In this document: positions 17,590-27,032 of the stretch, piece by piece
Layout: every line of letters begins with the position of its first letter
How positions within the stretch are numbered: position 1 is the stretch's first letter
Origin: Acidimicrobiia bacterium
Lineage (GTDB): Bacteria; Actinomycetota; Acidimicrobiia; Acidimicrobiales; Bin134
Length of the DNA: 64,000 nucleotides
Assembly: GCA_022822905.1 (NCBI GenBank)
Contig: JAJDYE010000026.1
Span: 37,854 to 101,853, forward strand
Reading direction: 5' to 3'
The notes under the pieces: generated by a model
The model's database searches: none
Told to the model about the DNA's origin: nothing
The model's input: the letters and a program-made list of their open reading frames with translations, nothing else
Made by a program: the position numbers and the translations under genes

Positions 17590-18741
17590 CTATTTTTGCT
17601 TCCTCCGGTACCTCTGGTGGGGTCTATGGGCATGCTGCTCGAGGAGATCGGCTACCCGGGTGTCGGCATCTCGGCGACCGACACCGGCTGCCTCTCTCCC
17701 CATGGCGCCAAGAAGGCCGGGGACCTTCAGCAGATTCTCCACCTCTTCGACCATGCGGGGGCCGTCCATCTCGGCGTCGGGAATCATCACGGCCCCGCCG
17801 ACGGCAGCCAGGTGGGCGGCGTTGGCCGTCTGGTGATCGCCGGGCGCCCCCGGCAGCGGAACCAGCACCGACGGCAGCCCGACCACAGCCAACTCGGCCA
17901 CACTCGACGCTCCTGCTCGCCCCACCACCAGATCGGCGGCGGCATACACCGTGGGCATGTCCATCTCGTACTCCACTGCCCGGTATTCCAGCGCCGCCTG
18001 GGAGAGGTCGGGTCGCAGGTGGGACAGCTCCTGCCAATCCCTTCGACCGATCACATGGTGTACCGCCAGATCTTCCCGTTCGGCCCAGTGGCCAACAGCT
18101 TCGAACGCGGCCCGGTTGATTCGAGCCGCGCCCAACGACCCGCTGGCCACCACCAGAAGACGGTGCCCCTCACCCACGCCAAGGGAGGCTCGGGCCGCCG
18201 ACCGGTCATCGTCCCGGCTGACCCTCTGGACCTCATCGCGCACCGGATTGCCGGTGAGCACTGCCCGGGGCAGCTTGGTGCCGGGGAATGACACCGCGGC
18301 CGCTCGGGCCCAGCGCCCGGCCCAGCGATTGGCCAAACCGGGAACCGCATTCTGCTCGGCTACCACCAACGGGATCCTTAGCATTCGAGCAGCCAGGGCG
18401 CAGGGCACGCTGGCGTAGCCGCCCAGCCCCAGCACAACCTCGGGCTGCAAGCGCCGCAGCAGTCTTCGGGCCTGGACCACTGCCTGGGCCAGGCCGGCGG
18501 CCGACTTGAGGTTCTGCCATGTGAGCTGGCGCTTGATCCCCCGTCCGGGGAGCAGGGTCAACTCGAATCCGGCCGCCGGAACCAGATCTCGCTCCACTCC
18601 CCGGGCCGAGCCCACAAAGTGGATGCTCTCGGGCTGGTGGCCGCGCCGAACCAGGGCCCGGGCCACGGCCAGGCCGGGGTGGACATGGCCGGCGGTCCCG
18701 CCCCCGGCGATCACCGCCCACACCGGAGCGCTTTCGCTCAC
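17590..18741 (-). CDS. murG: UDP-GlcNAc:lipid I N-acetylglucosaminyltransferase
   Basis: MurG converts lipid I to lipid II on the inner membrane face. The 383-residue protein starts VSESAPVWAVIAGGGTAGHVHPG, with the family G-loop GGGTAGHVHP. Other motifs are VVLGLGGYASVPCALAA, VVAEQNAVPGLANRW, LLVVASGSLGAARIN and the UDP-GlcNAc site VGRAGASSVAELAVVGLP followed by GDHQTANA. GTG 18741 overlaps the ftsW stop (GTGA). The open frame extends further upstream, but inside ftsW. Confidence 0.96.
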   Translation of the reverse strand: MSESAPVWAVIAGGGTAGHVHPGLAVARALVRRGHQPESIHFVGSARGVERDLVPAAGFELTLLPGRGIKRQLTWQNLKSAAGLAQAVVQARRLLRRLQPEVVLGLGGYASVPCALAARMLRIPLVVAEQNAVPGLANRWAGRWARAAAVSFPGTKLPRAVLTGNPVRDEVQRVSRDDDRSAARASLGVGEGHRLLVVASGSLGAARINRAAFEAVGHWAEREDLAVHHVIGRRDWQELSHLRPDLSQAALEYRAVEYEMDMPTVYAAADLVVGRAGASSVAELAVVGLPSVLVPLPGAPGDHQTANAAHLAAVGGAVMIPDAEMDGPRMVEEVENLLKVPGLLGAMGREAAGVGRRDADTRVADLLEQHAHRPHQRYRRKQK

Positions 18742-19904
18742 GGCTCGACTCGGGTCTGGCGGGCGATGTTCAGCAGGATGCCAGTGGCAATCATGCTGGT
18801 AAGCAGTGCGGAGCCTCCCACCGACAGAAACGGGAGGGGAACACCGGTGATGGGCAGCACCCCGACCACCGCGGCGATGTTCACAAACGCCTGGGCTCCC
18901 ACCCACACGGTGATGCCCGTGGCCAGAACTTGGCCGAAGCGATCGGGGGTGTGCAGGGCGATCCACATCCCGCACACGACGAAGCCGGTGAAGAGCCCGA
19001 TGACGAACATCGCGCCCAGCCAGCCCATCTCCTCGGCGAGAACGGCGAAGATGAAGTCGGTTTGGGCCTCGGGCAAAAAGCCCCATTTGATCCGGCTCTC
19101 GCCCAGCCCCACCCCGGAGGCGCCTCCCGATGCAATGCCCACCCACGATTGGATGGTCTGCCATCCGGTATCAAGGGGGTCGGACCACGGGTCGAGCATG
19201 GCGGTCAAGCGGTCGCGCCGGTAGCCCGATCCCCAGGCGGCTAAAGCGGCCGCGGCCCCGCTGATCAGCGACCAGCCGGTGAGGGGGAGCAAGGGCACCC
19301 CGGCCATGAACAGGGCGGCGAAGGCGATCATCGCGATGATCACCGCGGTCCCCAGATTGGGTTGGAGCAGGATGAGCCCGGACATGAGGCTGCACACCAC
19401 CAGCACCGGGCGGATCGTGGTGCGGGTGTTGCGCTCCTTGCCCGCCTTGTCGGCCAGCCACGCGGCGGCGAAGAGGGCCATGGCCAACTTGGCCAGCTCA
19501 GAGGGTTGGAAGCTGATCGGCCCGAAGTAGATCCAGCGGGAGGCGCCGTTTGCCGTGGTGCCGATTCCGGGGATCAGCACGGCCACCAGCAGCAGCCCGG
19601 TGAAGGCCAAAACGGCTTTGGAGTACTTCTGCCACTGCCGGTAGTCCACCCGCATCACCAGGATCAGGGCCAAGAGCGCGCCGACGCTCCAGACCAGTTG
19701 GCGCTGGAAGGTGTACCAGGTGGACTGTCCCACATAGTGATTGGTGACCGAGGAGACCGACAGCACCATGACCAGCCCGATGGCGTTGAGGGTGAGGACC
19801 ATCCCGAACAGCACGTAGAACGGCATGGTGGCCTGACCCGCCGGCGCCGACCGGAGTGCCGCCACCAACCCCCGTCGGGGGATCTGGGGAGCGAAAGTAG
19901 TCAT
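18738..19904 (-). CDS. ftsW: lipid II polymerase FtsW
   Basis: FtsW is the SEDS-family septal glycosyltransferase that works with FtsI. The 388-residue protein has about ten hydrophobic segments, beginning MPFYVLFGMVLTLNAIGLVM. SEDS hallmarks are ASRWIYFGPISFQPSELAKLA, LLQPNLGTAVIIAMI and the C-terminal VLPITGVPLPFLSVGGSAL. The basic N-terminus before the first helix is short. It is coupled to murD upstream and murG downstream by overlapping start/stop codons. Confidence 0.96.
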   Translation of the reverse strand: MTTFAPQIPRRGLVAALRSAPAGQATMPFYVLFGMVLTLNAIGLVMVLSVSSVTNHYVGQSTWYTFQRQLVWSVGALLALILVMRVDYRQWQKYSKAVLAFTGLLLVAVLIPGIGTTANGASRWIYFGPISFQPSELAKLAMALFAAAWLADKAGKERNTRTTIRPVLVVCSLMSGLILLQPNLGTAVIIAMIAFAALFMAGVPLLPLTGWSLISGAAAALAAWGSGYRRDRLTAMLDPWSDPLDTGWQTIQSWVGIASGGASGVGLGESRIKWGFLPEAQTDFIFAVLAEEMGWLGAMFVIGLFTGFVVCGMWIALHTPDRFGQVLATGITVWVGAQAFVNIAAVVGVLPITGVPLPFLSVGGSALLTSMIATGILLNIARQTRVEP

Positions 19905-21235
19905 GGTGATCCTCCGATCAGTTCGCGTACCAGCAGGGAGAAATGGTCGCCCCGCTCGGCGTAGGAGCCGTACCAGTCGAATGAGGCGCAGCCGGGTGAC
20001 AGCAGCACTGCGTCACCGATTTGGGCGATCTCGGCGGCCTTACCCACCGCATCCTCCATGGATTCGGCGATGGTCACCGGGCAGCGGCCGGCGAACACCT
20101 CATGAACCTCGGCCGCAGCCTCTCCGATGGCCACCACTGCGCGCACGCCTTGCGCCACCTCACCCATCGGTTCCAGATCGAGCCCCTTGTTTCGTCCCCC
20201 GGCGATGAGAACTGCTTGGCCCGCGGGTTGCGTTACCGACCGGACTGCGGCGCACACCGCGTGGGGCGTGGTGGCCTTGGAGTCGTCGAAGAAGCTCAAC
20301 CCTTTGTGCTCGGCCACCAAGACCACCCGATGGGGAAGCCCGGTCCAGGCCAGCAGGGCCTCCCTCACTCCTTTCCGGTGGGCGCCTGCGGCCATGGCCA
20401 CGGCCGCCGCGGCCAGATGGTTGGAAAGCTCATGGGGATGGGCCCGGTGCAGCTCTGCGGCGTCGGCCAGCTTTTCCGACCCCGCCCACAGGGCTCCCCC
20501 GCTCACCCGGAAATCGCCTTCATCGACCCCGAAGGTCACCACCTGGCCCCGATCAGGGGTGTGGGCGGCCACCACCGGATCGTCCTGGTTCACCACTGCG
20601 ATGGATTGGTCGTCGGCCCTGCTCCACACCGCAGCCTTGGCAGTGCGATAGCTGGCCAGGGACGCATGAACGTCGAGGTGGTCGGGGGCGAAGTTCAACC
20701 ACGCGCCCACTGCGGGCCGATAGCACCGGCTGTGGCCCAGTCGGAACGAGGACGCCTCCACGACGAAAACCGCGGGCCGCTCGTCTCGGATGGCCTCCAC
20801 CAAAGGTGTCTCGGTATTGCCCGCCACTGTGGTTGGCACCCCGGAGGCTTCCAGCATGGCTGCGGCCAGAAGCGTCACCGTGGTTTTTCCGTTGGTGCCG
20901 GTAACCGCCAGCGTGGGGCGCGCGTCCCACCGCTGAGCCAGGTCGAACTCGGAGATCACCGGAGTTTCCGCGACCTCAGCGGCTCCGAGCGAAGGGTGGG
21001 ACTCGGGAAGCCCCGGAGTGGGGACAACCACCCGGGCGTCGGCCGCCAGCGCCGGCCAGTCTTCGGCAGCAGGGCGCTCAATGAGGTCGACGCCCATCGC
21101 CGCGGCCTGGCGGCGAGCCTGGTCGTTGGGGGCATCGTCGGCCGCCACCACCGCATGGCCGCGCTCGGTCAACTGGGCGCAGACCGCCTGGTTGGTCACG
21201 GCGAAGCCCACCAGAAGTACGGGTGCCGGGCTCAA
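19901..21235 (-). CDS. murD: UDP-N-acetylmuramoylalanine-D-glutamate ligase
   Basis: MurD adds D-Glu to UDP-MurNAc-L-Ala. The 444-residue product starts at TTG 21235, which overlaps the mraY stop as TTGA and opens with LSPAPVLLVGFAVTNQAVC. The ATP loop is LAVTGTNGKTTVTLLAAAML, followed by VVEASSFRLGHSR, NFAPDHLDVHAS and the lysine region AKAAVWSRADD. C-terminal motifs FFDDSKATTPHAV and LIAGGRNKGLD are typical of MurD. The open frame runs on upstream through mraY out of frame and that part is not coding. Confidence 0.95.
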   Translation of the reverse strand: MSPAPVLLVGFAVTNQAVCAQLTERGHAVVAADDAPNDQARRQAAAMGVDLIERPAAEDWPALAADARVVVPTPGLPESHPSLGAAEVAETPVISEFDLAQRWDARPTLAVTGTNGKTTVTLLAAAMLEASGVPTTVAGNTETPLVEAIRDERPAVFVVEASSFRLGHSRCYRPAVGAWLNFAPDHLDVHASLASYRTAKAAVWSRADDQSIAVVNQDDPVVAAHTPDRGQVVTFGVDEGDFRVSGGALWAGSEKLADAAELHRAHPHELSNHLAAAAVAMAAGAHRKGVREALLAWTGLPHRVVLVAEHKGLSFFDDSKATTPHAVCAAVRSVTQPAGQAVLIAGGRNKGLDLEPMGEVAQGVRAVVAIGEAAAEVHEVFAGRCPVTIAESMEDAVGKAAEIAQIGDAVLLSPGCASFDWYGSYAERGDHFSLLVRELIGGSP

Positions 21236-22263
21236 TCTGCCCCTCCGATGGAAACGAAGTCGGCGTAGAAGAGTCCGAGGGCCACCGCAGTGGCGAAGCC
21301 GGTCATGATCCACAGCCGGATGATCACGGTGGTCTCGGGCCAGCCGCCCAGTTCGAAGTGATGGTGGATCGGGGCCATGCGGAACACTCGGGTGCCGAAC
21401 ACCCGGAAGCTGAACACCTGGATGATCACCGAAAGGGTCTCCATCACGAACAAGCCGCCGATGATGGGCAGCAGCAGGTGGGTGTTGGTGGCCAAAGCCA
21501 GCGCGGCCATCCCGGTGCCCAGCGACAGCGATCCGGTGTCGCCCATGAAGATTCGGGCCGGCGCGGCGTTCCACCACATGAATCCGGCACTCGCCCCCAA
21601 CATGGCGGCGGCCAAAATGGCCAGGTCCAAGGCGTGGGGTATGCCGTAGATGTCCTCATTGCGGAAGGCCCAGAAACCGATCACCACGAAGGCGGCGTAG
21701 GCGAACACCGAAGAGCCGGCGGCCAGGCTGTCGAGCCCGTCGGTCAGGTTCACCGCGTTGCTCGTGCCCAAGATCAACAGCACGGCCCAGAGTCCCCAGC
21801 CCCACGGCCCTAAGTCGATGTTCAGGGAGTCGTATCGGGTGAAGGAGAGCTCGGTGTGGACATCGGTCAGATGGATCATCAGCACCGCGTATCCCACCGC
21901 CACGATGAGAAGGCCCAGGATCTTGGTGCCCTTTCCGAGGCCCAGGTTGCGCTCTCGGGACACCTTGAGCCAGTCGTCGACGAAGCCGACGACGCCCGAT
22001 CCGAGAATGGCGAGCATCACGATCAGGCCGGTGCGGGTGAAGATGCCGTTGTAGAGGTCGCTGATGCCGTACCCGGCCAGCGCGCCGATCACGATGGCCA
22101 CTCCCCCCATGGTGGGTGTGCCCGCCTTGCTGACATGGCCTTGGGGCCCGTCCAGGCGGATGGGCTGGCCGATGGAGTGCTTGCGCAGGAAGGTGATCAA
22201 GAAACGGGTGCCGATCACCGAGACCACACCGGCAATGGCAACGGCAAACAGCAGGCGGATCAT
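21232..22263 (-). CDS. mraY: phospho-N-acetylmuramoyl-pentapeptide transferase
   Basis: MraY transfers phospho-MurNAc-pentapeptide to undecaprenyl phosphate, making lipid I. The 343-residue integral membrane protein has about ten hydrophobic segments. Catalytic motifs are the VIGFLDDW-like GVVGFVDDWLKVSRERNLGL, the second aspartate pair in NAVNLTDGLDSLAAGSSVF, FMGDTGSLSLG and the histidine motif FRMAPIHHHFELGGWPE. Start ATG 22263 overlaps the murE stop. In most bacteria murF sits between murE and mraY, but here the two genes are directly joined. Confidence 0.97.
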   Translation of the reverse strand: MIRLLFAVAIAGVVSVIGTRFLITFLRKHSIGQPIRLDGPQGHVSKAGTPTMGGVAIVIGALAGYGISDLYNGIFTRTGLIVMLAILGSGVVGFVDDWLKVSRERNLGLGKGTKILGLLIVAVGYAVLMIHLTDVHTELSFTRYDSLNIDLGPWGWGLWAVLLILGTSNAVNLTDGLDSLAAGSSVFAYAAFVVIGFWAFRNEDIYGIPHALDLAILAAAMLGASAGFMWWNAAPARIFMGDTGSLSLGTGMAALALATNTHLLLPIIGGLFVMETLSVIIQVFSFRVFGTRVFRMAPIHHHFELGGWPETTVIIRLWIMTGFATAVALGLFYADFVSIGGAD

Positions 22264-23678
22264 CGGGTGGCCCCCCTGGCCGCCAACGCATCTCGGGCCA
22301 CCACTCGGTCGTCGAAGGGAATCACCTGGTCGCCCACCACCTGGGTGGTCTCGTGGCCTCTCCCGGCCACTACCACCACATCGCCATCGGATGCGCTATC
22401 GAGGCATTGGGCGATGGCCGAGGCCCGGTCGGGTTGGGTGGAGACGCCACCGGAGTCCTCGGGCACACCGCTCAAGATGCCGGCGATGATGGCCTCAGGA
22501 TCCTCGGAACGTGGGTTGTCGGAGGTGACGATCACCTGATCGGCCAACTCAGCCGCCGCCTTGCCCATCATCGGGCGCTTGGCGGAATCACGGTCACCCC
22601 CGCAGCCGAACACCACCCGCAGGCAACCCGAGCCGGCCACCAGCTCACGGGCGGCGGTCAGCACCTGGGCCAGGCCATCAGGAGTGTGGGCATAGTCCAC
22701 CACCACCGTGAACGGGCTATCCGACTCGATGGTCTCGAACCGGCCCGGTACCGGGGCCGCCGACTCCAGCCCTACCACGATCTCCGACGGGCTGGCGCCC
22801 AACACAAGGGCGGTCTCCGCCGCAGCCAGAGCGTTGGCGGCGTTGAACCGGCCGATGAGGGGCAGGCGCACGTCCTGTTTTCTCCACTTCAAGGCCAGAT
22901 CTCGGGATCCAAGCCGGACCGGCATGTTCTTGGGGTCATAGACCACGGTGGGGATGCGGGGATCGGCCGCAAGCTGCTTGCCATAGTCATCGCCCCCATT
23001 CACCACCCCCCGGTCGGATAGCTGGGGCGTGAACAGTCGGGCCTTGGCGGCGAAGTACTCCTCAATGGTGCGGTGGTAGTCCAAGTGGTCGGGGGTGAGG
23101 TTGGTGAACACCGCGGCGTCGAAGCGGATGCCGTCCACCCGGTGCTGGGCCAGCGCGTGGCTCGAAACCTCCATCACCACCGCTTCGGTCCCAGCCGACC
23201 GCCAACAGGCCAGTTGGTGCTGCAAGTTCACCGACTCCTGGGTGGTCAAGACTCCCGTGAGCGTGCCCAGGATCTCGCTTTGCAATCCAGCAGCGTCGAG
23301 CACCGACCTCAGCAGGCTGCACACCGTGGTCTTGCCATTGGTGCCAGTAACCCCAATCACCGTCATGGAGTGGGAGGGGTGGCCGTAGAACTTCGAGCTG
23401 ATGGGGCCCATGGCCTGGCGCACCGATTTGGTTTGCAACTGGGGACAGTCCAAATCGAGCCGGCGCTCCACCACCAGCCCCGCGGCCCCGCGGGCCAACG
23501 CATCGGCTGCGAAGTCGTGGCCATCGTGCTCGGCGCCCGGCACGCAGAAGAACAGATCGCCGGGATTCACAGTGCGGGAGTCATGGGCCAACCCGGTGAT
23601 CTCGACGTTTCCGCTTTTGTCGATCAGCCCGGGAGCAGATTCAGCCAGCACCGGCAACGCCATCGATGGAGCGGTCAT
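22260..23678 (-). CDS. murE: UDP-MurNAc-tripeptide synthetase, meso-diaminopimelate type
   Basis: MurE adds the third residue of the peptidoglycan stem. The 472-residue ligase contains the ATP loop VIGVTGTNGKTTVCSLLRSV, the carbamylated-lysine region (EYFAAKARLF), and VDYAHTPDGLAQVLTAAREL. The amino-acid selectivity motif is DNPRSEDP. The DNPR form is the one found in meso-diaminopimelate-adding enzymes, so mDAP-type peptidoglycan is predicted. ATG 23678 overlaps the ftsI stop. The length is that of an ordinary single-domain MurE, so it is not a MurE-MurF fusion. Confidence 0.97.
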   Translation of the reverse strand: MTAPSMALPVLAESAPGLIDKSGNVEITGLAHDSRTVNPGDLFFCVPGAEHDGHDFAADALARGAAGLVVERRLDLDCPQLQTKSVRQAMGPISSKFYGHPSHSMTVIGVTGTNGKTTVCSLLRSVLDAAGLQSEILGTLTGVLTTQESVNLQHQLACWRSAGTEAVVMEVSSHALAQHRVDGIRFDAAVFTNLTPDHLDYHRTIEEYFAAKARLFTPQLSDRGVVNGGDDYGKQLAADPRIPTVVYDPKNMPVRLGSRDLALKWRKQDVRLPLIGRFNAANALAAAETALVLGASPSEIVVGLESAAPVPGRFETIESDSPFTVVVDYAHTPDGLAQVLTAARELVAGSGCLRVVFGCGGDRDSAKRPMMGKAAAELADQVIVTSDNPRSEDPEAIIAGILSGVPEDSGGVSTQPDRASAIAQCLDSASDGDVVVVAGRGHETTQVVGDQVIPFDDRVVARDALAARGATR

Positions 23679-25666
23679 GGCCCGTTCTCGGCTCCAGGGG
23701 CTGGTGCCGGCTCGGCCACAGGCTGGGCGTTCGGCTCGGCGGTGGGTTCCGACGTGGGAACCGGCGAAGGCGTTGGCGACGGCTCGGGCTCAGCCACCGG
23801 TTCGGGCTCGGCCGGTTCCGCCACCGGCTCTGGTCCCGTCGGTTCGGCCGCGGGCTCGGGGGTGCTGGTTGTTTCTGGGTCGGAAGCAGCCGCCGGATCC
23901 AGGGTTGGAGCCGGCTGGGGGGTGGGGGCCGGTCCCAACTTGGACCCGAGGGTGAAGTAGTTGGCGGGAGGGGCGATGCGGAGGCGTTGGAGGGAGTACT
24001 TGGCCAATTCGGCGAACAGCGGGGCGGCCGACTGGCTGGCGTAGAAGTTGGTCACCGGCTCGTCGATCACCACGATCATCGAGAGCTGCGGATCCTCGGC
24101 GGGATAGAAGCCGGCAAACGTGGCCGTGTACCGGCTGAACCCCTCGTCGTCCTCATAGTTGCCGCCTGACAGCACTTTCTGGCCGGTTCCCGTCTTGCCG
24201 GCGATGGAGTAGCCCTCGACCTGGGCGTTTCGTCCGGTTCCCTCCCGCACAACCGTGACCAGCATGTCGGTCATCTGTGAGGCGGTGTGCGCGGAGACCA
24301 CCCTCACCGGGTCGCCCTGTTCCAATCGGATCGTCTGGCCATCGGCGTCGACGGCCGATTGCACCAGGGTGGGCGGCACCCGCACCCCTCCGTTGGCCAG
24401 GGTGTTGTACACCATCAGCACCTGCAACGGGGTGGCCAGAATGCCCTGGCCCAGCGCGAAGCTGGCCACGTCGGTGCCGCTCCAGCTCAAGAGTTGCGGG
24501 ACCAATCCAGACGACTCGCCCCTGAAGCCCAGCCCGGTGGCCGACCCCAGCCCATACCGGGACATGTAGGCAGCCAGGCGGGTGGAGCCCAGAACCAGAG
24601 CCCACTCCACGGTGCCGGTGTTGGACGAACGGGCCAGGATCTCCTCCATGCTGTAGAGCACGGTCCCGTACTCGGTGTGGTCGGTGAACGTCTGATCGTA
24701 GAGCTCAAGCCAGTGATTGACTTCGCGCACATGGTGCGGCTCGCCCAGCCCCGTCTCAATCACCCCGGAGAGCGCGACGCTCTTCATCACCGATCCGGGC
24801 TCGAAGGCCCAGGTCACCGCCCGGTTCTCGCTGAGGGAGACCGGATTTCCCTCTTGATCTCGACCCACCGAGGCCATGGCCAGGATCTCGCCGGTGCCGG
24901 GCACCATGATGATGACGGTGCCGCTGGCGGCACTCACCCCTTCAATCTGGCGCATCAACGCCCGCTCGGCTTCGAACTGCAAGGAGCGGTCGATGGTCAG
25001 GTACAGGTCGGCCCCCGGCTGCGCGGGCCTGATGTGACGGGCACCGGTGGGGATCGTGCGCCCGTCTTGGCTGCTCTCCAACACCATCTCGCCGGGCACG
25101 CCGCCCAGCAACTCGTCGTATTGGTATTCGATGCCGCTGATGCCCGTTTGGTCGACATCCACGGTTCCGACCACGGCCCGCGCCAGGTGGGAGCCAGCCG
25201 GGTTGAACCGGGCGGACTCCTCCAACCGGAACACTCCCTTGATGTTGAGGTCGGCCACTGCCGCAGCGATGTCGTCGGGCACGGTCCGAGCCAGATAGGC
25301 GTGTTGGTCGGGCTCGCTCAGCAGCTGAAGCAGATGGTTCCCGTCCATGTCCAGCACAGGGGCAAGAGCAGCCGCGGCGGCGGCCGGGTCATCCACCTGG
25401 CTGGGGTCGGCCCAGATTGTCCATTGCGGCACCGACAGGGCCAGCGCCACCCCGTTTCGGTCGTAGATCTGGCCCCGATCCGCGGTCAGCTTGACCGTTC
25501 GGGTTCGCTGCTGCTGGCCGTACTCCACAAAGGCGTCAGAGCTGAAGAGCTGAAGGTCGGCCAGTCGGATGCCTAGAACCACGGCCACCAAGGCGAACAC
25601 CACCGCCATGGCCGTACCACGGCGACGTCGCGAGCTCCGCCCGGCAACCTCCTCGGAAGGGCTCAC
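23675..25666 (-). CDS. ftsI: septal peptidoglycan transpeptidase FtsI (PBP3) with Pro/Glu-rich C-terminal tail
   Basis: This 663-residue class B penicillin-binding protein cross-links septal peptidoglycan with FtsW. One N-terminal membrane helix (AMAVVFALVAVVLGIRLADL) precedes the dimerisation domain. The transpeptidase motifs are SxxK in FEPGSVMKSVAL, SxN in ILARSSNTGTVEW and KTG in IAGKTGTGQKVL. After the catalytic domain (about residue 580) comes an 85-residue tail of repeated Pro/Glu/Ala/Thr units (EPVAEPAEPEPVAEPEPSPT) instead of PASTA domains. This tail is predicted to be extracellular and disordered. Start and stop overlap ftsL and murE. Confidence 0.95.
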   Translation of the reverse strand: MSPSEEVAGRSSRRRRGTAMAVVFALVAVVLGIRLADLQLFSSDAFVEYGQQQRTRTVKLTADRGQIYDRNGVALALSVPQWTIWADPSQVDDPAAAAAALAPVLDMDGNHLLQLLSEPDQHAYLARTVPDDIAAAVADLNIKGVFRLEESARFNPAGSHLARAVVGTVDVDQTGISGIEYQYDELLGGVPGEMVLESSQDGRTIPTGARHIRPAQPGADLYLTIDRSLQFEAERALMRQIEGVSAASGTVIIMVPGTGEILAMASVGRDQEGNPVSLSENRAVTWAFEPGSVMKSVALSGVIETGLGEPHHVREVNHWLELYDQTFTDHTEYGTVLYSMEEILARSSNTGTVEWALVLGSTRLAAYMSRYGLGSATGLGFRGESSGLVPQLLSWSGTDVASFALGQGILATPLQVLMVYNTLANGGVRVPPTLVQSAVDADGQTIRLEQGDPVRVVSAHTASQMTDMLVTVVREGTGRNAQVEGYSIAGKTGTGQKVLSGGNYEDDEGFSRYTATFAGFYPAEDPQLSMIVVIDEPVTNFYASQSAAPLFAELAKYSLQRLRIAPPANYFTLGSKLGPAPTPQPAPTLDPAAASDPETTSTPEPAAEPTGPEPVAEPAEPEPVAEPEPSPTPSPVPTSEPTAEPNAQPVAEPAPAPGAENGP

Positions 25667-26052
25667 CTCGCTCCACCCTCGTCCGATTCCAGCGGGGGCA
25701 GGTAGGTCCGGCCATCGGGCTCCACCATCCCCAACCGGTACAGCGCCTCGGCCACGATGCGGTTGGGGGCTTCTGCCCTGGCCACGTTGAGCTGCAATCG
25801 GTCGTTCACGGCTCGAACGTCTTCAATCTGCTGATTCAGATTGTCGAGAGTGGTTTGCCGGTCCACGATCACGGCATGAAGGAGGGCGAGGGCGAACAGG
25901 GCTACAACCACGGTGATGGCCGCAGCCCAGCCCAGCACGGGCATCAGCCTGCGTTTCGGCCGTGGCGCCGCCCGGAGGTGCTGGCGGGGCTGGTCGGTCT
26001 GGTGGGCCGGGTCGGCCGGCGACGGTTGGGGGCGGTGTTGCGGGGCGACCAT
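25663..26052 (-). CDS. ftsL: FtsL-like septum formation protein
   Basis: This 129-residue bitopic protein has a basic, proline-rich cytoplasmic N-terminus, one membrane helix (LGWAAAITVVVALFALALLH) and a periplasmic coiled coil (RQTTLDNLNQQIEDVRAVND). Sequence conservation in FtsL is weak, so the call rests on topology and position between rsmH and ftsI, where ftsL is always found in dcw clusters. The tail (PNRIVAEALYRLGMVEPDGR) resembles the FtsL/DivIC C-terminus. It overlaps rsmH by one base and ftsI by four. Confidence 0.88.
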   Translation of the reverse strand: MVAPQHRPQPSPADPAHQTDQPRQHLRAAPRPKRRLMPVLGWAAAITVVVALFALALLHAVIVDRQTTLDNLNQQIEDVRAVNDRLQLNVARAEAPNRIVAEALYRLGMVEPDGRTYLPPLESDEGGAR

Positions 26053-27032
26053 TAGCCCATCGCCTCACCCTGATCGGCCCCCAGCTTGCAGAAGGCCCGA
26101 AAGCGGGCGCTGGAGACTCGGGGGTTGTCGGCCACCTCCGCAGGGCTGGGCTTGCGACTGCCCCGGGGAACCAACTCGATTGCGGGTGGGGCCTGGGTGT
26201 CAGAGCGGGGCAGCCCCAGATAGCGGGACTCGTCGGAAAGTCCGGCCCGGCGGCGGAGAACCTGTTTGACGATGCGGTCCTCCCCGCTGTGGTAGCTGAG
26301 GACCACCCCCCGGCCTTCGGGTGCCATCCGGTTTATGGCTGTTTCCAGGGCAGGCTCGATCTGGTTCAGCTCATCGTTCACCGCAATGCGAATGGCCTGA
26401 AAGGTCCGCTTGGCCGGGTGGCCTCCCCGGCGGCGGGCGGGAGCGGGAATGGCATTGCGAACCACCTCGGCCAACTCGGTGGTAGACCCGATCGGCCGAG
26501 CCGAAGCGATGGCGGCGGCGATGCGGTGGGCGTAGCGCTCATCGCCGTAAGAGCGCAGGATCTTGACCAGTTCGCCTGTTGACCAGGTGTTCACCACTTC
26601 GTCGGCCGAGAGCTGCTGGCCGCCGTCCATCCTCATGTCCAGCGGACCGTTTTGGCGATAGCTGAATCCCCGCTCGGGCTGATCCAGTTGCGGAGAGCTC
26701 ACCCCGAAGTCGAACAGCGATCCCACAATGCGAGTTACGCCCAGGGATTCCAGAACGTCGCCCAGTTGTCCGAAGCTGGCGTGGTGGATCGTGGCGCCGC
26801 GGCCGGCCAAGACGGTGGTGGCGGCCTGGACCGCGGAGGGGTCACGGTCGAGGCCTATTAGCGAGAGGTCAGGGCGGGCGTTCAAGAGCGCCCGAGCGTG
26901 ACCTCCCCCGCCCACGGTGGCGTCGAGAAAGGCTCCCGACGGGACCGTAGACAGGTGCTCCACCACTTCTGTCACCATGACGGGGTGATGGGCGAAACGA
27001 CGTTCGATCGCTGTCGGTGTCCCCCCGTTCAT
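26052..27032 (-). CDS. rsmH: 16S rRNA N4-methyltransferase (C1402)
   Basis: RsmH (MraW) methylates 16S rRNA C1402 in the P site. The 326-residue protein has the SAM motif GAFLDATVGGGGHARALL near residue 38, FDFGVSSPQLDQPERGFSY, GPLDMRMD and the C-terminal VLSYHSGEDRIVKQVLRR. The usual F in SYHSLEDR is Gly here (SGEDR), a minor change. The strong ribosome site GGAGG lies 9 bases before ATG 27032. It is separated from mraZ by a 264-bp structured region, unlike the other tightly packed junctions. Confidence 0.96.
   Translation of the reverse strand: MNGGTPTAIERRFAHHPVMVTEVVEHLSTVPSGAFLDATVGGGGHARALLNARPDLSLIGLDRDPSAVQAATTVLAGRGATIHHASFGQLGDVLESLGVTRIVGSLFDFGVSSPQLDQPERGFSYRQNGPLDMRMDGGQQLSADEVVNTWSTGELVKILRSYGDERYAHRIAAAIASARPIGSTTELAEVVRNAIPAPARRRGGHPAKRTFQAIRIAVNDELNQIEPALETAINRMAPEGRGVVLSYHSGEDRIVKQVLRRRAGLSDESRYLGLPRSDTQAPPAIELVPRGSRKPSPAEVADNPRVSSARFRAFCKLGADQGEAMG

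Noticed and set aside
22260..23678. MurE-MurF fusion to explain missing murF
   Set aside because: The 472-residue length and motif set are those of MurE alone, with only one ATP loop.
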